From Pararhizobium_B sp963760965 (GTDB lineage Bacteria > Pseudomonadota > Alphaproteobacteria > Rhizobiales > Rhizobiaceae): a stretch of 64,000 bases of DNA. The first letter of the stretch is position 1; each line of letters opens with the position of its first letter. The stretch spans positions 186,001 through 250,000 of the forward strand of contig CAVXEW010000006.1 of the NCBI GenBank assembly GCA_963760965.1. The letters run 5' to 3'. Positions 34,458 to 42,352 of this stretch are shown here, one piece after another. The notes below the pieces were generated by a model. It made no database searches, was not told the DNA's origin, and saw only the letters and a list, made by a program, of their open reading frames with translations. A program made the translations under genes and the position numbers.

Positions 34458-34745
34458 ATGGAAACCCGACGAGGCAACAGGATCTTCGCGTTCGAGCCCG
34501 CAAACCGGCGGCTCTCGATCGCAGGCCGCCACTTCAGGCTGCCGCGCAGCCGGACCGGTCGCATCGGGCTCGGCTCCCTGCTCGTGCTCGGAGGGATATT
34601 TTCCTTCCTGCCGGTGCTGGGTCTCTGGATGCTGCCGCTCGGCTTCCTTGTTCTTTCGCAGGACCTTCCGTTCGTGCGCCGCTGGCGACGGCGCGCGACG
34701 ATCTGGCTTTCCCGCAGGCGGCGCAAGAACGGCAATGGCGACTGA
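34458..34745 (+). CDS. Small membrane protein, PGPGW-like
   Basis: A 95-residue protein. After a basic N-terminal third (1-30, RHFRLPRSRTGRIGLG), residues 34-70 contain two close hydrophobic segments (LLVLGGIFSFLPVLGLW and MLPLGFLVLSQDLP). A very basic tail follows (RRWRRRATIWLSRRRRK). The hairpin of two membrane segments with a central Pro/Gly/Trp turn resembles the PGPGW-type small transmembrane proteins common in proteobacteria, function unknown. The start ATG at 34458 has only a weak GAG upstream. The positive-inside rule puts both ends in the cytoplasm. Confidence 0.6.
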   Translation: METRRGNRIFAFEPANRRLSIAGRHFRLPRSRTGRIGLGSLLVLGGIFSFLPVLGLWMLPLGFLVLSQDLPFVRRWRRRATIWLSRRRRKNGNGD

Positions 34746-34924
34746 CGGCGGCCCCTGCGCCTGCCGGCAGCGGGGACGGGAATCGCCGGTCCGGAGAGAG
34801 GTGCCGGGCGTCGCCGCGCCAGAGCATTTCCGGCAAGAACAGAATCGCCTTCAATGCTCCATCTCGCTACTCATACGCAATTGCGGACGCAAAACCGTTT
34901 CACCCTTCTGCTGAAAGCTCACAT

Positions 34925-35767
34925 CTAGGCGAGGGCGGAAAGGTGGCGCCGGGCGGCGTACAGGGCGATCGCAGCCGCATTGGACACGTTGAGGGACTTG
35001 ATCGGCCCCGGCATGTCGAGCCTTGCTAGCCGGTCGACCGTAGCGCGGGTCTTCTGCCTCATTCCCTTGCCCTCGGAGCCGAGAACCAGTGCGATGCGCA
35101 CCCCCGAGAGCGCCTCCTCGAGCGGCTCCGGCACCTCGGAATCGAGCCCGACTGTCTGGAAGCCCAGTCCTCGCAGTTCCTCGATCGCCTCCGCGAGGTT
35201 CGTCACCTGTATGTAGGGGATGCGTTCGAGCGCCCCGGACGCAGACTTGGCGAGTACGCCGGATTCCTGCGGGCTGTGCCGCATCGTGGTGATCACTGCA
35301 CCCGCGTCGAAGGCGACCGCCGAGCGCATGAGGGCGCCGACATTGTGCGGGTCGGTGACCTGGTCGAGAACGAGGAGGAGCGAGCTTTTCCCGAGCGAAT
35401 CGAGCCTGCGCACCGGCAGAGGCTCTGCTTCTACCATCACCCCCTGGTGGATGGCGTCGCCCCCGAGCTCGCGGTCGATCTGCTTCGGCGATGCGATTTC
35501 GACCGGGAAGGGCAGGGCGTCCGTCTGCTCCAGGCCGATCCGCGCCAGCGCGTTCCGCGTCGCCATCATCCGCAGGATGCGCCGGTCCGGATTGTCGAGG
35601 GCCGCGCGCACGGTGTGCAGTCCGTAGAGATGCACGTGGTCGGGCTGCAGCGGCCGGCCGGCCGGAGACGGCGGCCTGGCGGCACGGGTCGCGTCCCTGT
35701 GGACGCGCCGCAGCTTGGCGTAATGGGTGTCCTTGCGGCTGCGATCCTGGTTTGGCGGCTTTGTCAT
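34925..35767 (-). CDS. rlmB: 23S rRNA (guanosine-2251-2'-O)-methyltransferase RlmB (TrmH family)
   Basis: A 280-residue SPOUT-class methyltransferase. After a basic N-terminal tail, the substrate-binding L30e-like domain begins at LYGLHTVRAALDN. The catalytic knot domain carries the three TrmH motifs: LVLDQVTDPHNVGALMRSA, then LVLGSEGKGM and LDMPGPIKSLNVSNAAAIAL. These fix a SAM-dependent 2'-O-methylase, and the L30e domain plus length point to RlmB, which modifies G2251 in the peptidyl-transferase P loop. The start at 35767 follows directly after the divergent tRNA-Tyr region; the longer open frame to 36133 runs through tRNA-Tyr and is not real. Confidence 0.88.
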   Translation of the reverse strand: MTKPPNQDRSRKDTHYAKLRRVHRDATRAARPPSPAGRPLQPDHVHLYGLHTVRAALDNPDRRILRMMATRNALARIGLEQTDALPFPVEIASPKQIDRELGGDAIHQGVMVEAEPLPVRRLDSLGKSSLLLVLDQVTDPHNVGALMRSAVAFDAGAVITTMRHSPQESGVLAKSASGALERIPYIQVTNLAEAIEELRGLGFQTVGLDSEVPEPLEEALSGVRIALVLGSEGKGMRQKTRATVDRLARLDMPGPIKSLNVSNAAAIALYAARRHLSALA

Positions 35768-35982
35768 GGCAGCGTTTATAGCTGCTTGCGCGGCCGGGGC
35801 AAACGCCGCCATACGCGAATTTGGCGCCCGGCGCCGCAGGAACCCGCCGGACCACGGGGAATTCGTCCGGCAGGCGTGTTGACACGAGCGGGGAGGCTCG
35901 GCATAACGCCCGCGCAGATCGGGAAGGGCGTTTGTCAGCATGTCTCCGATCAGCGCAAGTTGGGCGTTGGCCTCGCTGTTGA

Positions 35983-36067
35983 GGAGGGGTGTCCGAGTGG
36001 TTAAAGGAGACGGACTGTAAATCCGTTGGCTAAGCCTACGCTGGTTCGAATCCAGCCCCCTCCACCA
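35983..36067 (+). tRNA. tRNA-Tyr (anticodon GUA)
   Basis: An 85-base class II tRNA with encoded CCA. The acceptor stem is GGAGGGG with CCCCTCC, the anticodon stem-loop GACTGTAAATC carries GTA, and the variable arm is long. It heads the classic tRNA-Tyr, tRNA-Gly, tuf, tRNA-Trp order. Confidence 0.96.
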
Positions 36068-36096
36068 CCAATTGCTGGCCGGCCAGCTTGCAGCAT

Positions 36097-36170
36097 GCGG
36101 GTATAGCTCAATGGTAGAGCAGCAGCCTTCCAAGCTGAATACGCGGGTTCGATTCCCGCTACCCGCTCCA
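36097..36170 (+). tRNA. tRNA-Gly (anticodon UCC)
   Basis: A 74-base tRNA with encoded CCA, 29 bases after tRNA-Tyr. Acceptor stem GCGGGTA with TACCCGC, anticodon TCC in CTTCCAAG, T-arm GCGGGTTCGATTCCCGC. Probably co-transcribed with tRNA-Tyr. Confidence 0.96.
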
Positions 36171-36791
36171 GCAAAAATCCAAACATTTCAATAGCGTATT
36201 TGTAATGTCGACGGCCTGCCAAGCGGGCTGTTTGAGGCATGCCATTTGAATATTGTTCCCGCCCTTCGGAGTGTGCCGACGCCGCTCTGCGTTCGCAGCG
36301 GTGCTCCATGAGGGAAATTCTCGGGTTATCGGAACGGACCTCATGCTCGGATACCCGAGGCAACATAATCCGCGAGTTTGTTCAAACACTTATCTTACCG
36401 AATTTGCGGCTGACGGGGGAGGGGTCCGCAACGTCGCCGGTCTTCCCGTCCGCCGCACCGCCGATCGATGGGTGGGCAGGGGATGGCGGTTGTTGGCCGG
36501 TCCTGCGACCGGCACTTGCCGGCAAGCCTGCGGTTCCGGGGACGCCCCGGGACGCTCAAGGGGAAAGCCCGGGAGGAACTGGGATCTCCCGGCGCAGGCG
36601 CACTTCCGACGAAAGCCGTGCGCTCCGTGCTCGTGCTGGCTGCAGGTCGTCCGATTCTGGGCGGCGCCGCCGCCGCGCCTCTTCGGAAGGAAAGGCTTGA
36701 AACCTGCTGCAAAGGCCATTATGCGAGCGTGATCTTCGAAGGCCGGCAGCAAGCCGCCGGGTGACAGTCAAGCGCGAGACAGGAAAAGGCG
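36171..36791. other. Long gap between tRNA-Gly and tuf
   Basis: About 620 bases with no credible coding sequence. Two small inverted repeats are present: CTCGG-ATAC-CCGAG near 36350, and TTGCGG...CCGCAA near 36405-36432. In related genomes this gap is usually short. It may hold the tuf promoter, but I cannot place it. Confidence 0.4.
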
Positions 36792-37967
36792 ATGGCAAAA
36801 GGAAAGTTCGAACGCACGAAGCCGCACGTGAACATCGGGACGATCGGTCACGTGGACCACGGGAAGACGACGCTGACTGCGGCGATCACGAAGTACTTCG
36901 GCGATTTCCGTGCGTATGACCAGATTGACGCGGCTCCGGAGGAGAAGGCTCGCGGGATCACGATCTCGACGGCGCACGTTGAGTACGAGACGGACGCGCG
37001 CCACTACGCGCACGTCGACTGCCCCGGCCACGCGGATTACGTGAAGAACATGATCACGGGCGCTGCGCAGATGGACGGGGCGATCCTTGTCGTTTCGGCG
37101 GCCGACGGCCCGATGCCGCAGACGCGCGAGCACATCCTTCTTGCCCGCCAGGTCGGCGTTCCGGCGATTGTTGTCTATCTGAACAAGTGCGACCAGGTCG
37201 ATGACGAGGAGCTTCTGGAGCTTGTCGAGCTCGAGGTTCGCGAGCTTCTTTCGTCCTACGAGTTCCCCGGCGACGACATTCCGATCGTCAAGGGTTCTGC
37301 GCTTGCTGCGCTTGAAGACAGCGACAAGAAGCTTGGCGAGGAGTCGATCCGCGAGCTGATGAAGGCCGTCGACGACTACATCCCGACGCCGGAGCGTCCG
37401 ATCGACCAGCCGTTCCTGATGCCGATCGAGGACGTTTTCTCGATCTCCGGCCGCGGCACGGTTGTGACGGGCCGCGTCGAGCGCGGCGTGATCAAGGTCG
37501 GCGAGGAAGTCGAGATCGTCGGCATCCGGCCGACGTCGAAGACGACGGTGACCGGCGTGGAGATGTTCCGCAAGCTTCTCGACCAGGGCCAGGCGGGCGA
37601 CAACATCGGCGCGCTTCTGCGCGGCGTCGACCGGGACGGCGTGGAGCGCGGCCAGATCCTGTGCAAGCCGGGTTCGGTGACGCCGCACACGAAGTTCAAG
37701 GCCGAGGCCTACATCCTGACGAAGGAAGAGGGCGGGCGGCACACGCCGTTCTTCACCAACTACCGTCCGCAGTTCTACTTCCGCACGACCGACGTGACGG
37801 GCGTGGTGACGCTGCCGGAAGGCACGGAGATGGTGATGCCGGGCGACAACGTCACGGTGGACGTGCAGCTGATCGTGCCGATCGCGATGGAAGAGAAGCT
37901 GCGCTTCGCCATCCGCGAAGGCGGCCGCACCGTCGGCGCCGGCATCGTCGCCTCGATCATCGAGTAA
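36792..37967 (+). CDS. tuf: Elongation factor Tu, first copy
   Basis: A complete 391-residue EF-Tu, the GTPase that brings aminoacyl-tRNA to the ribosome. G-domain motifs: GHVDHGKTT (G1), GITISTAHVEYE, DCPGHADYVKNMITG (G3), NKCDQVDD (G4) and GSALAALE (G5). Domains 2 and 3 follow, ending VGAGIVASIIE. AGGAAAAG gives the ribosome site. A second copy starts at 63401, and the first 600 bases of the two differ at only three third-codon positions. Directly after the stop lies a duplicated piece of this gene's own 3' end. The neighbouring tRNAs are the usual alphaproteobacterial company. Confidence 0.98.
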   Translation: MAKGKFERTKPHVNIGTIGHVDHGKTTLTAAITKYFGDFRAYDQIDAAPEEKARGITISTAHVEYETDARHYAHVDCPGHADYVKNMITGAAQMDGAILVVSAADGPMPQTREHILLARQVGVPAIVVYLNKCDQVDDEELLELVELEVRELLSSYEFPGDDIPIVKGSALAALEDSDKKLGEESIRELMKAVDDYIPTPERPIDQPFLMPIEDVFSISGRGTVVTGRVERGVIKVGEEVEIVGIRPTSKTTVTGVEMFRKLLDQGQAGDNIGALLRGVDRDGVERGQILCKPGSVTPHTKFKAEAYILTKEEGGRHTPFFTNYRPQFYFRTTDVTGVVTLPEGTEMVMPGDNVTVDVQLIVPIAMEEKLRFAIREGGRTVGAGIVASIIE

Positions 37968-37998
37968 TGATCGCGGCGCCGGTGGCGAAAGCTGCCGA
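37934..37998 (+). repeat. 65-bp direct repeat, copy 1 (3' end of tuf)
   Basis: This copy covers the last codons of tuf (encoding GAGIVASIIE), the stop and 31 bases beyond. It matches 38041-38105 at 63 of 65 positions. Confidence 0.9.
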
Positions 37999-38040
37999 CG
38001 CATGAAAGATGCCGAAGGGCGCGCGAGCGCGCTTCGGCTG

Positions 38041-38105
38041 CGGCGCCGGCATCGTCGCCTCGATCATCGAGTGACGATCGCGGCGCCGGTGGCGAAAGCT
38101 GCCGA
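38041..38105 (+). repeat. 65-bp direct repeat, copy 2 (tuf 3'-end remnant)
   Basis: A second copy, 107 bases downstream, in the gap 37968-38291, with the TAAT of the first copy reading TGAC (two changes). Between the copies a GC-rich imperfect hairpin (GCCGAAG ... CTTCGGC, about 38010-38038) is present. No gene is seen in this 324-base gap. Confidence 0.9.
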
Positions 38106-38291
38106 GCCGGGAAGGTCTTCGGGGAGCGCCAGCGCTTTCCCCATGCCGCGACGATGGCGGGAGGACCATGCACGGAGAGGGTGCGCCGGTCGGCGCGCTT
38201 TCCCGGCGGCCGCCGGGCGACGGAGCCCGGCTGTTCGCGACGTATCGGCTATTGTCTGCCATCGGGCGATGGATTAGACAGGGCCTGCACT

Positions 38292-38367
<76 letters not shown>

Positions 38368-38705
38368 TTCCTTTCAGTGTACAGCCCGGAGACACAGGCG
38401 GCCAGGCCGTGTCGGGAGCCGTCGCGACCGTCTCGGGCCGCACGCATCCGGGCGGCGTGAGACCGGACTGCATGAAGATGACTTCTTGCGGCATCCGTCG
38501 CAGCCGCGAGGAACCGGCTCCTCGTCCTGGCCGTGGGCCAGAGCTCGCAACCAGGGGCGGCGAGATCGCAGCCACGGTGAGGGGGAGGCTTCGGCCTGGT
38601 CACCGCGACGGGGCAAGGAGGCGCGGGCCGTCTTCGAGGCGGCGCCGGCGCGCCCCCCGGACGCCCGAATGCCGGCCGGGACCGAATTGACAAGTTCCCG
38701 AAGGC
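38368..38705. other. Gap between tRNA-Trp and the FTR1 gene
   Basis: 338 bases at the left edge of the inserted iron/flavin module. Open frames here have no start signals or recognisable products, and I found no copy of the tRNA 3' end, integrase fragment or repeat. Nothing further is visible. Confidence 0.4.
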
Positions 38706-39536
38706 TCACATCTGGCGCGGCTGACCGGTGCGCGCCTGCTGCCGTCCGGCCACAAGGTAGGACGCGGCGACGATGGCGCCGAGCGTGGCCAGATAGGCGA
38801 GCACCTGGATTCCCATGGGACGGTCGACGTAGCCGACCAGCACATGGAGCAGCAGCCCGAGCGTGCTCCCCTGCGAGAGGATGCCGGCCGTGTTCCAGAT
38901 ATCGTAGCCCACCGGGGGAAGAAGCCCGGTCTGGACGAGAAGGCTGGCAGCCTGGGCGGCGAGGCCCGCCGCGATCAGCATGAGAAGCGCGCCGGTCACC
39001 TTGAACACATATCTCAGCGGAATCCGCAGCAATCCGAAATACAGCACGATTCCCAGCATGGCCGCGCCTGCTGCGCCAAGAACGCCGCCTTCGAGCATGC
39101 CGCCCGCCGTGCCGTCCGCGGCGATGCCGTAGAGGAAGAGGGCAGTTTCAGAGCCTTCCCGGAGAACCGCCATGGCGCAGATGACGGCGAGGGCGGAAAG
39201 CGGCTTCGCTCCTTCCTGGACCTCCCTGCCCACGGCGCGCGTCTGCCCGGCGAGCTCCGAGCCGTGCGCGCCCATCCATGCATGGTGCCAGCCGATCATG
39301 ACGACCGCCACGACGAGCGCCGTAGCCTTCAGGTATTCGTTGCCCATGCCGCCGGCCATGCTGCCGATCTCGCCTGCGAAGGCCGCCAGGAGCGCGGCGC
39401 CCGCAATTCCTGCCAGCATGCCGAGCGCGACGGCGCGGCCGCGGCCCGCAATTCCCCGGCTCGCAGCCATGACGATCGAAACGATCAGCGCTGCTTCGAG
39501 GCTTTCGCGGAAGACGATGACGAGGGCGGCAATCAT
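38706..39536 (-). CDS. FTR1-family high-affinity iron permease
   Basis: A 276-residue inner-membrane permease with seven hydrophobic helices. Both iron-binding REXXE motifs of the FTR1/EfeU/FtrC family are present: RESLE at residues 10-14 and REGSE at 126-130. These glutamates pass iron through the membrane. The start at 39536 (MIAALVIVFRE) follows the cupredoxin gene by eight bases, so the two form an operon. In Brucella-type FtrABCD, the permease works with a cupredoxin, a periplasmic iron protein (FtrA) and a membrane ferredoxin (FtrD). The last two are missing here, and a flavin-based electron-transfer operon lies upstream instead. Confidence 0.92.
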   Translation of the reverse strand: MIAALVIVFRESLEAALIVSIVMAASRGIAGRGRAVALGMLAGIAGAALLAAFAGEIGSMAGGMGNEYLKATALVVAVVMIGWHHAWMGAHGSELAGQTRAVGREVQEGAKPLSALAVICAMAVLREGSETALFLYGIAADGTAGGMLEGGVLGAAGAAMLGIVLYFGLLRIPLRYVFKVTGALLMLIAAGLAAQAASLLVQTGLLPPVGYDIWNTAGILSQGSTLGLLLHVLVGYVDRPMGIQVLAYLATLGAIVAASYLVAGRQQARTGQPRQM

Positions 39537-39544
39537 GAGGCGAC

Positions 39545-39874
39545 CTATTTCGCCACGATCTTGCCGCGCGCCGTCGACTCGTGAAGCTCGCCGACGAAGC
39601 TGTAGGTGCCGGGATCGAGGGGGCCGACAAAAACCGTTGCGGTCTGGCCGCCCGAAATCGTCTTCTCGACGTGAAGGTCCGAACTGTCGAATTCTTCGGC
39701 GGTCTTGTCCGCATTCGTGATCGCGAGCCTGATCCGCATGCCTGCGGGAACTTCGACGGTCTCGGGCGAAAACTTGTGGTTCCGGATCGTCAGGGAGGCG
39801 CCGCCGTCGGCAAAAGACGCCGTTCCCCAAAGAAGCGCGGTGGCCAGGATCCCGGCCGTGAACAAGCGGGGCAT
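39545..39874 (-). CDS. Periplasmic cupredoxin-like protein (FtrB type) without cysteine
   Basis: A 109-residue exported protein: signal peptide 1-22 (LFTAGILATALLWGTASFA), then one cupredoxin fold. Family blocks: HKFSPETVEVPAGMRIRL, EEFDSSDLHVEK and PGTYSFVGELHESTARG. There is no cysteine in the whole protein, so a classical type 1 copper site is impossible; this matches the FtrB/EfeO-type domains in which Glu, Met and His may bind copper or iron. Such partners are proposed to oxidise or hand over iron to FTR1. It is first in a two-gene operon with the permease, behind an iron-box-like palindrome (39926-39941). Confidence 0.85.
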   Translation of the reverse strand: MPRLFTAGILATALLWGTASFADGGASLTIRNHKFSPETVEVPAGMRIRLAITNADKTAEEFDSSDLHVEKTISGGQTATVFVGPLDPGTYSFVGELHESTARGKIVAK

Positions 39875-39925
39875 TTGCTGTACCTTCCCTTTGCGATGCG
39901 AGTTCTGGCTCCGCTCATCGCAAAG

Positions 39926-39941
39926 CTGATAAGATCAGTCA
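39926..39941. promoter_or_regulatory. Iron-responsive operator-like site upstream of the cupredoxin-FTR1 operon
   Basis: TGATAAGATCAGTCA (39927-39941) fits the TGA-N9-TCA pattern described for rhizobial iron-responsive operators (RirA), and includes a perfect inverted repeat CTGAT-AAG-ATCAG (39926-39938). On the minus strand TTGACT at its right edge may be the -35. It lies 52 bases before the cupredoxin start. Confidence 0.45.
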
Positions 39942-40091
39942 AGTTAATCGAGCTAGATTGGAATCGTTCAAGAAAGCGACCGGCGGGCGAAACGCGGGCA
40001 CCGGAGCGCCCGCCGGCTTCGCTTGCCCGGCCTGCCCGTCTTGGCGTCAGGAGGGGACGCGTACCTCGCCTGGCGAACGTTCGAAGGCCGT

Positions 40092-41609
40092 TCAGGCGAA
40101 GCCGGGGAAGTAGTCGACCTTGATCCGCGAGCGGGAAACCCCGAGGTCGCGCAGCGACCGGCGGAACCGCGTCACCATTGCGTGCGGTCCGGAAATGTAG
40201 AACGTGCGCTCCCGGAAGTCCGGCACCTCGCGCCGGATGAGGTCCTCGTCGATGAAGCCGCGATGCTCGGCAGGCACGCGCTCGTCTCCGTCGGCCACCG
40301 CATAGACGGTGCGAAGACCGATCTCCCGCCGCGCCCGCTCGAAGACGTCCGCATAGGCGATCTCGTCGACCCGGTTGTTGCCGTAGATGAAGACGATCGG
40401 ACGCCTCTCGTCGCGGTCGATCATGTCCTGCACCATGCTCCTGAACGGCGTCACCCCGATGCCGCCGGCGATGAAGGCGAGCTTCTCCTCTCGCGAGGCG
40501 GGAAGCGTGAACGTGCCGGCGAGCTGGGAGCCGTAGATGATGTCGCCGGGCTTCATGCGCGCCAGCGCCCGCTTGTAGGCGCTGGGGTTGCGGTAGAACT
40601 TCACTCCGAGGCGCACTTCCCCCTCGCTTGGCGCCGACGCGATGGTGAATGGGCGGCGATTGCCGCGGTCGTCGGGATGGCGCACCGGAAGGGTCCAGTC
40701 GAGGTACTGGCCGGGACGGAAGTTGATCCGGCGATCGGCTTCGAAGACGAAGTCGTAGCTGCCGGCCGCGACCTTCTCGATGCGTTGCAGCGTCAGCTTG
40801 AAACGGCCCTTGGGGCTTACGGCGAAGGCGAAGGCATTGCCGACGAGAAGCGCCAGTTCCGGCGAAAGATAGAAGCTGCCGAGATGAACCGCTGGAGCGG
40901 ACAGAGCGCCGACGAGCGCCCCGTAGGCAATGCGCGGCCATTTCGCGTGCGGCGCCGTCAGCGGCTCAGTCAGCATGGCGAAGCCGGCGAAGAGCAGCGG
41001 CGAATAGACGACCGAGAACTTCAGCGTCTCGGTGAACATGCCGGGCGGGGCCGTTACGAGCACGACGCACAGATTGGCAAGGACATAGGCGCCCACCATG
41101 TCGAAGCGCCGCACCTTCCGCACGACCAGAAGGCCGCCCGCCAGGACGCTCAGCACCAGGAGAAGGTTGCCGTCGACCCACCAGGTCGCGGGCTGCGCGA
41201 CGAGGTATCCGGAGGCGACGACGCCGACGGCGACCGGATTGAAGATATGCTTGCGGCCGACCGCGAAGAGGAACTTCGACACGATGGCCGCGACGGAAGC
41301 CACGACGAGCCCGATGACGCCGGCCGTGTCCGATGCAGCGACAGGCGGCATCAGGAGCACGATGATCAGGGCCGTGATGTGCACCAACTCGGTGTTGACC
41401 GGCACCCGGTAGATAAGCGTGAACGCCTTGTTCGTCAGCCAGCACACGGCAACGACGACCACGGTGGAGAAGGCGAGGTCGGTCGCGTTCGTCGTCGTCA
41501 GTCCGGTGAGCCCGCCGATGAATGCCACGGCCGCCAGTCCGGCGACGTAGTAGAGGACGAGGCGGTACATGGTGATGTGGTTGAGAAGGCGGTCGATCGG
41601 ATTTTTCAT
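40092..41609 (-). CDS. NqrB/RnfD-like membrane domain fused to an NAD(P)H-flavin reductase domain
   Basis: A 505-residue fusion. Residues 15-265 form about nine membrane helices of the NqrB/RnfD type, with the signature HIFNPVAVGVV (121-131) and MLTEPLTAP (212-220). Residues 266-505 are a ferredoxin-NADP reductase-type domain: RPGQYLDWTL, RPFTIASAPSEG (FAD), LAFIAGGIGVTPFRSM (NAD(P)H), and the end KVDYFPGFA. The membrane part lacks the SGAT site that carries covalent FMN in NqrB/RnfD. I infer that cytosolic NAD(P)H reduces FAD and electrons cross the membrane to the exported FMN protein encoded two genes upstream. The start at 41609 overlaps the apbE stop (ATGA). Confidence 0.85.
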   Translation of the reverse strand: MKNPIDRLLNHITMYRLVLYYVAGLAAVAFIGGLTGLTTTNATDLAFSTVVVVAVCWLTNKAFTLIYRVPVNTELVHITALIIVLLMPPVAASDTAGVIGLVVASVAAIVSKFLFAVGRKHIFNPVAVGVVASGYLVAQPATWWVDGNLLLVLSVLAGGLLVVRKVRRFDMVGAYVLANLCVVLVTAPPGMFTETLKFSVVYSPLLFAGFAMLTEPLTAPHAKWPRIAYGALVGALSAPAVHLGSFYLSPELALLVGNAFAFAVSPKGRFKLTLQRIEKVAAGSYDFVFEADRRINFRPGQYLDWTLPVRHPDDRGNRRPFTIASAPSEGEVRLGVKFYRNPSAYKRALARMKPGDIIYGSQLAGTFTLPASREEKLAFIAGGIGVTPFRSMVQDMIDRDERRPIVFIYGNNRVDEIAYADVFERARREIGLRTVYAVADGDERVPAEHRGFIDEDLIRREVPDFRERTFYISGPHAMVTRFRRSLRDLGVSRSRIKVDYFPGFA

Positions 41610-42352
41610 GACAGTTCGTATGCCCTGAAACCAGTTGTCAACGTTGCGATGCCGTCGGCATCGATCATGTAGCCTTCGAGGCCGGGCTGTTCCTCTATGA
41701 AGAGGATGCCCTCGGCCCCCATGGCGAACGCCGCGGTGGCGAACCGGTCCGCTTCCAGTACGTCCGCCCCTATGACCGTCAGGCTGACGACCGTGTCGAG
41801 GGAATGCCCGGCGTTGGTCGGGTCGTAGATGTGATCGCCGCGCGCATAGGATCCCGAGGTCGCCATGCCCTGGTCGGCGATCCGGACAACCTTCACGATT
41901 TCCCGGTCGTTGAAGGGGTTGCGGATGCCGATTCGCCACTCCTCGCCGTCCTCGTTCCGGCCGGCCGCCTGGATGTCTCCGCCGGCCTCGATGCAGAAGT
42001 TGGCCGCGCCCCAGTCAAGGAGACAGTCGGCGGCGTTGCGAATCGCCCAGCCCTTGACGATGCCCGACGGGTCCAGCCGGCCGTCCGGACGGCGGATGTC
42101 GAAGAAGCCGCCGGTCGCCTCCTTCGTTTCGCGGGCGAGTTCCAGCACCTCCTGCATCTCGGCGCTGAGCTCGGATGGCCCGAGCTCGCCCCGGTCGTGG
42201 CGCGAAAGCTCGCTTTCGGGCTTGAACGGGCTGAAGCGCAGGTCGACCTCGGTGAAGTAATCGAGCACCGCGTCCATCATCGCCCGGGGCACCCCGTCGA
42301 CGATCTCCACCGTTATCGGCATGCCCATGATGAGCCTCGTCTTTCGCATCAT
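41606..42352 (-). CDS. apbE: FAD:protein FMN transferase (ApbE)
   Basis: A 248-residue flavinyl transferase that attaches FMN from FAD to Thr in SGAT-type motifs of target proteins. Family blocks: LIMGMPITVEI near the start, RLDPSGIVKGWAIRNAAD (about 92-109), EAGGDIQAAG and MATSGSYARGDHIYDPTNAG, where metal and FAD bind. It is shorter than typical ApbE (about 330), and no signal peptide is evident, so it may act in the cytoplasm or be tethered otherwise. Overlaps with both neighbours (ATGA at 42349-42352 and 41606-41609) show tight coupling with its presumed substrate, the FMN-binding protein, and with the fused reductase. Confidence 0.9.
   Translation of the reverse strand: MMRKTRLIMGMPITVEIVDGVPRAMMDAVLDYFTEVDLRFSPFKPESELSRHDRGELGPSELSAEMQEVLELARETKEATGGFFDIRRPDGRLDPSGIVKGWAIRNAADCLLDWGAANFCIEAGGDIQAAGRNEDGEEWRIGIRNPFNDREIVKVVRIADQGMATSGSYARGDHIYDPTNAGHSLDTVVSLTVIGADVLEADRFATAAFAMGAEGILFIEEQPGLEGYMIDADGIATLTTGFRAYELS

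Noticed and set aside
35768..36133. N-terminal extension of rlmB to 36133
   Set aside because: The extension reads antisense through tRNA-Tyr and part of tRNA-Gly; family homology begins just after 35767.
36239..36764. Several open frames on both strands between tRNA-Gly and tuf
   Set aside because: Overlapping frames in all phases with no ribosome sites, motifs or consistent codon use.
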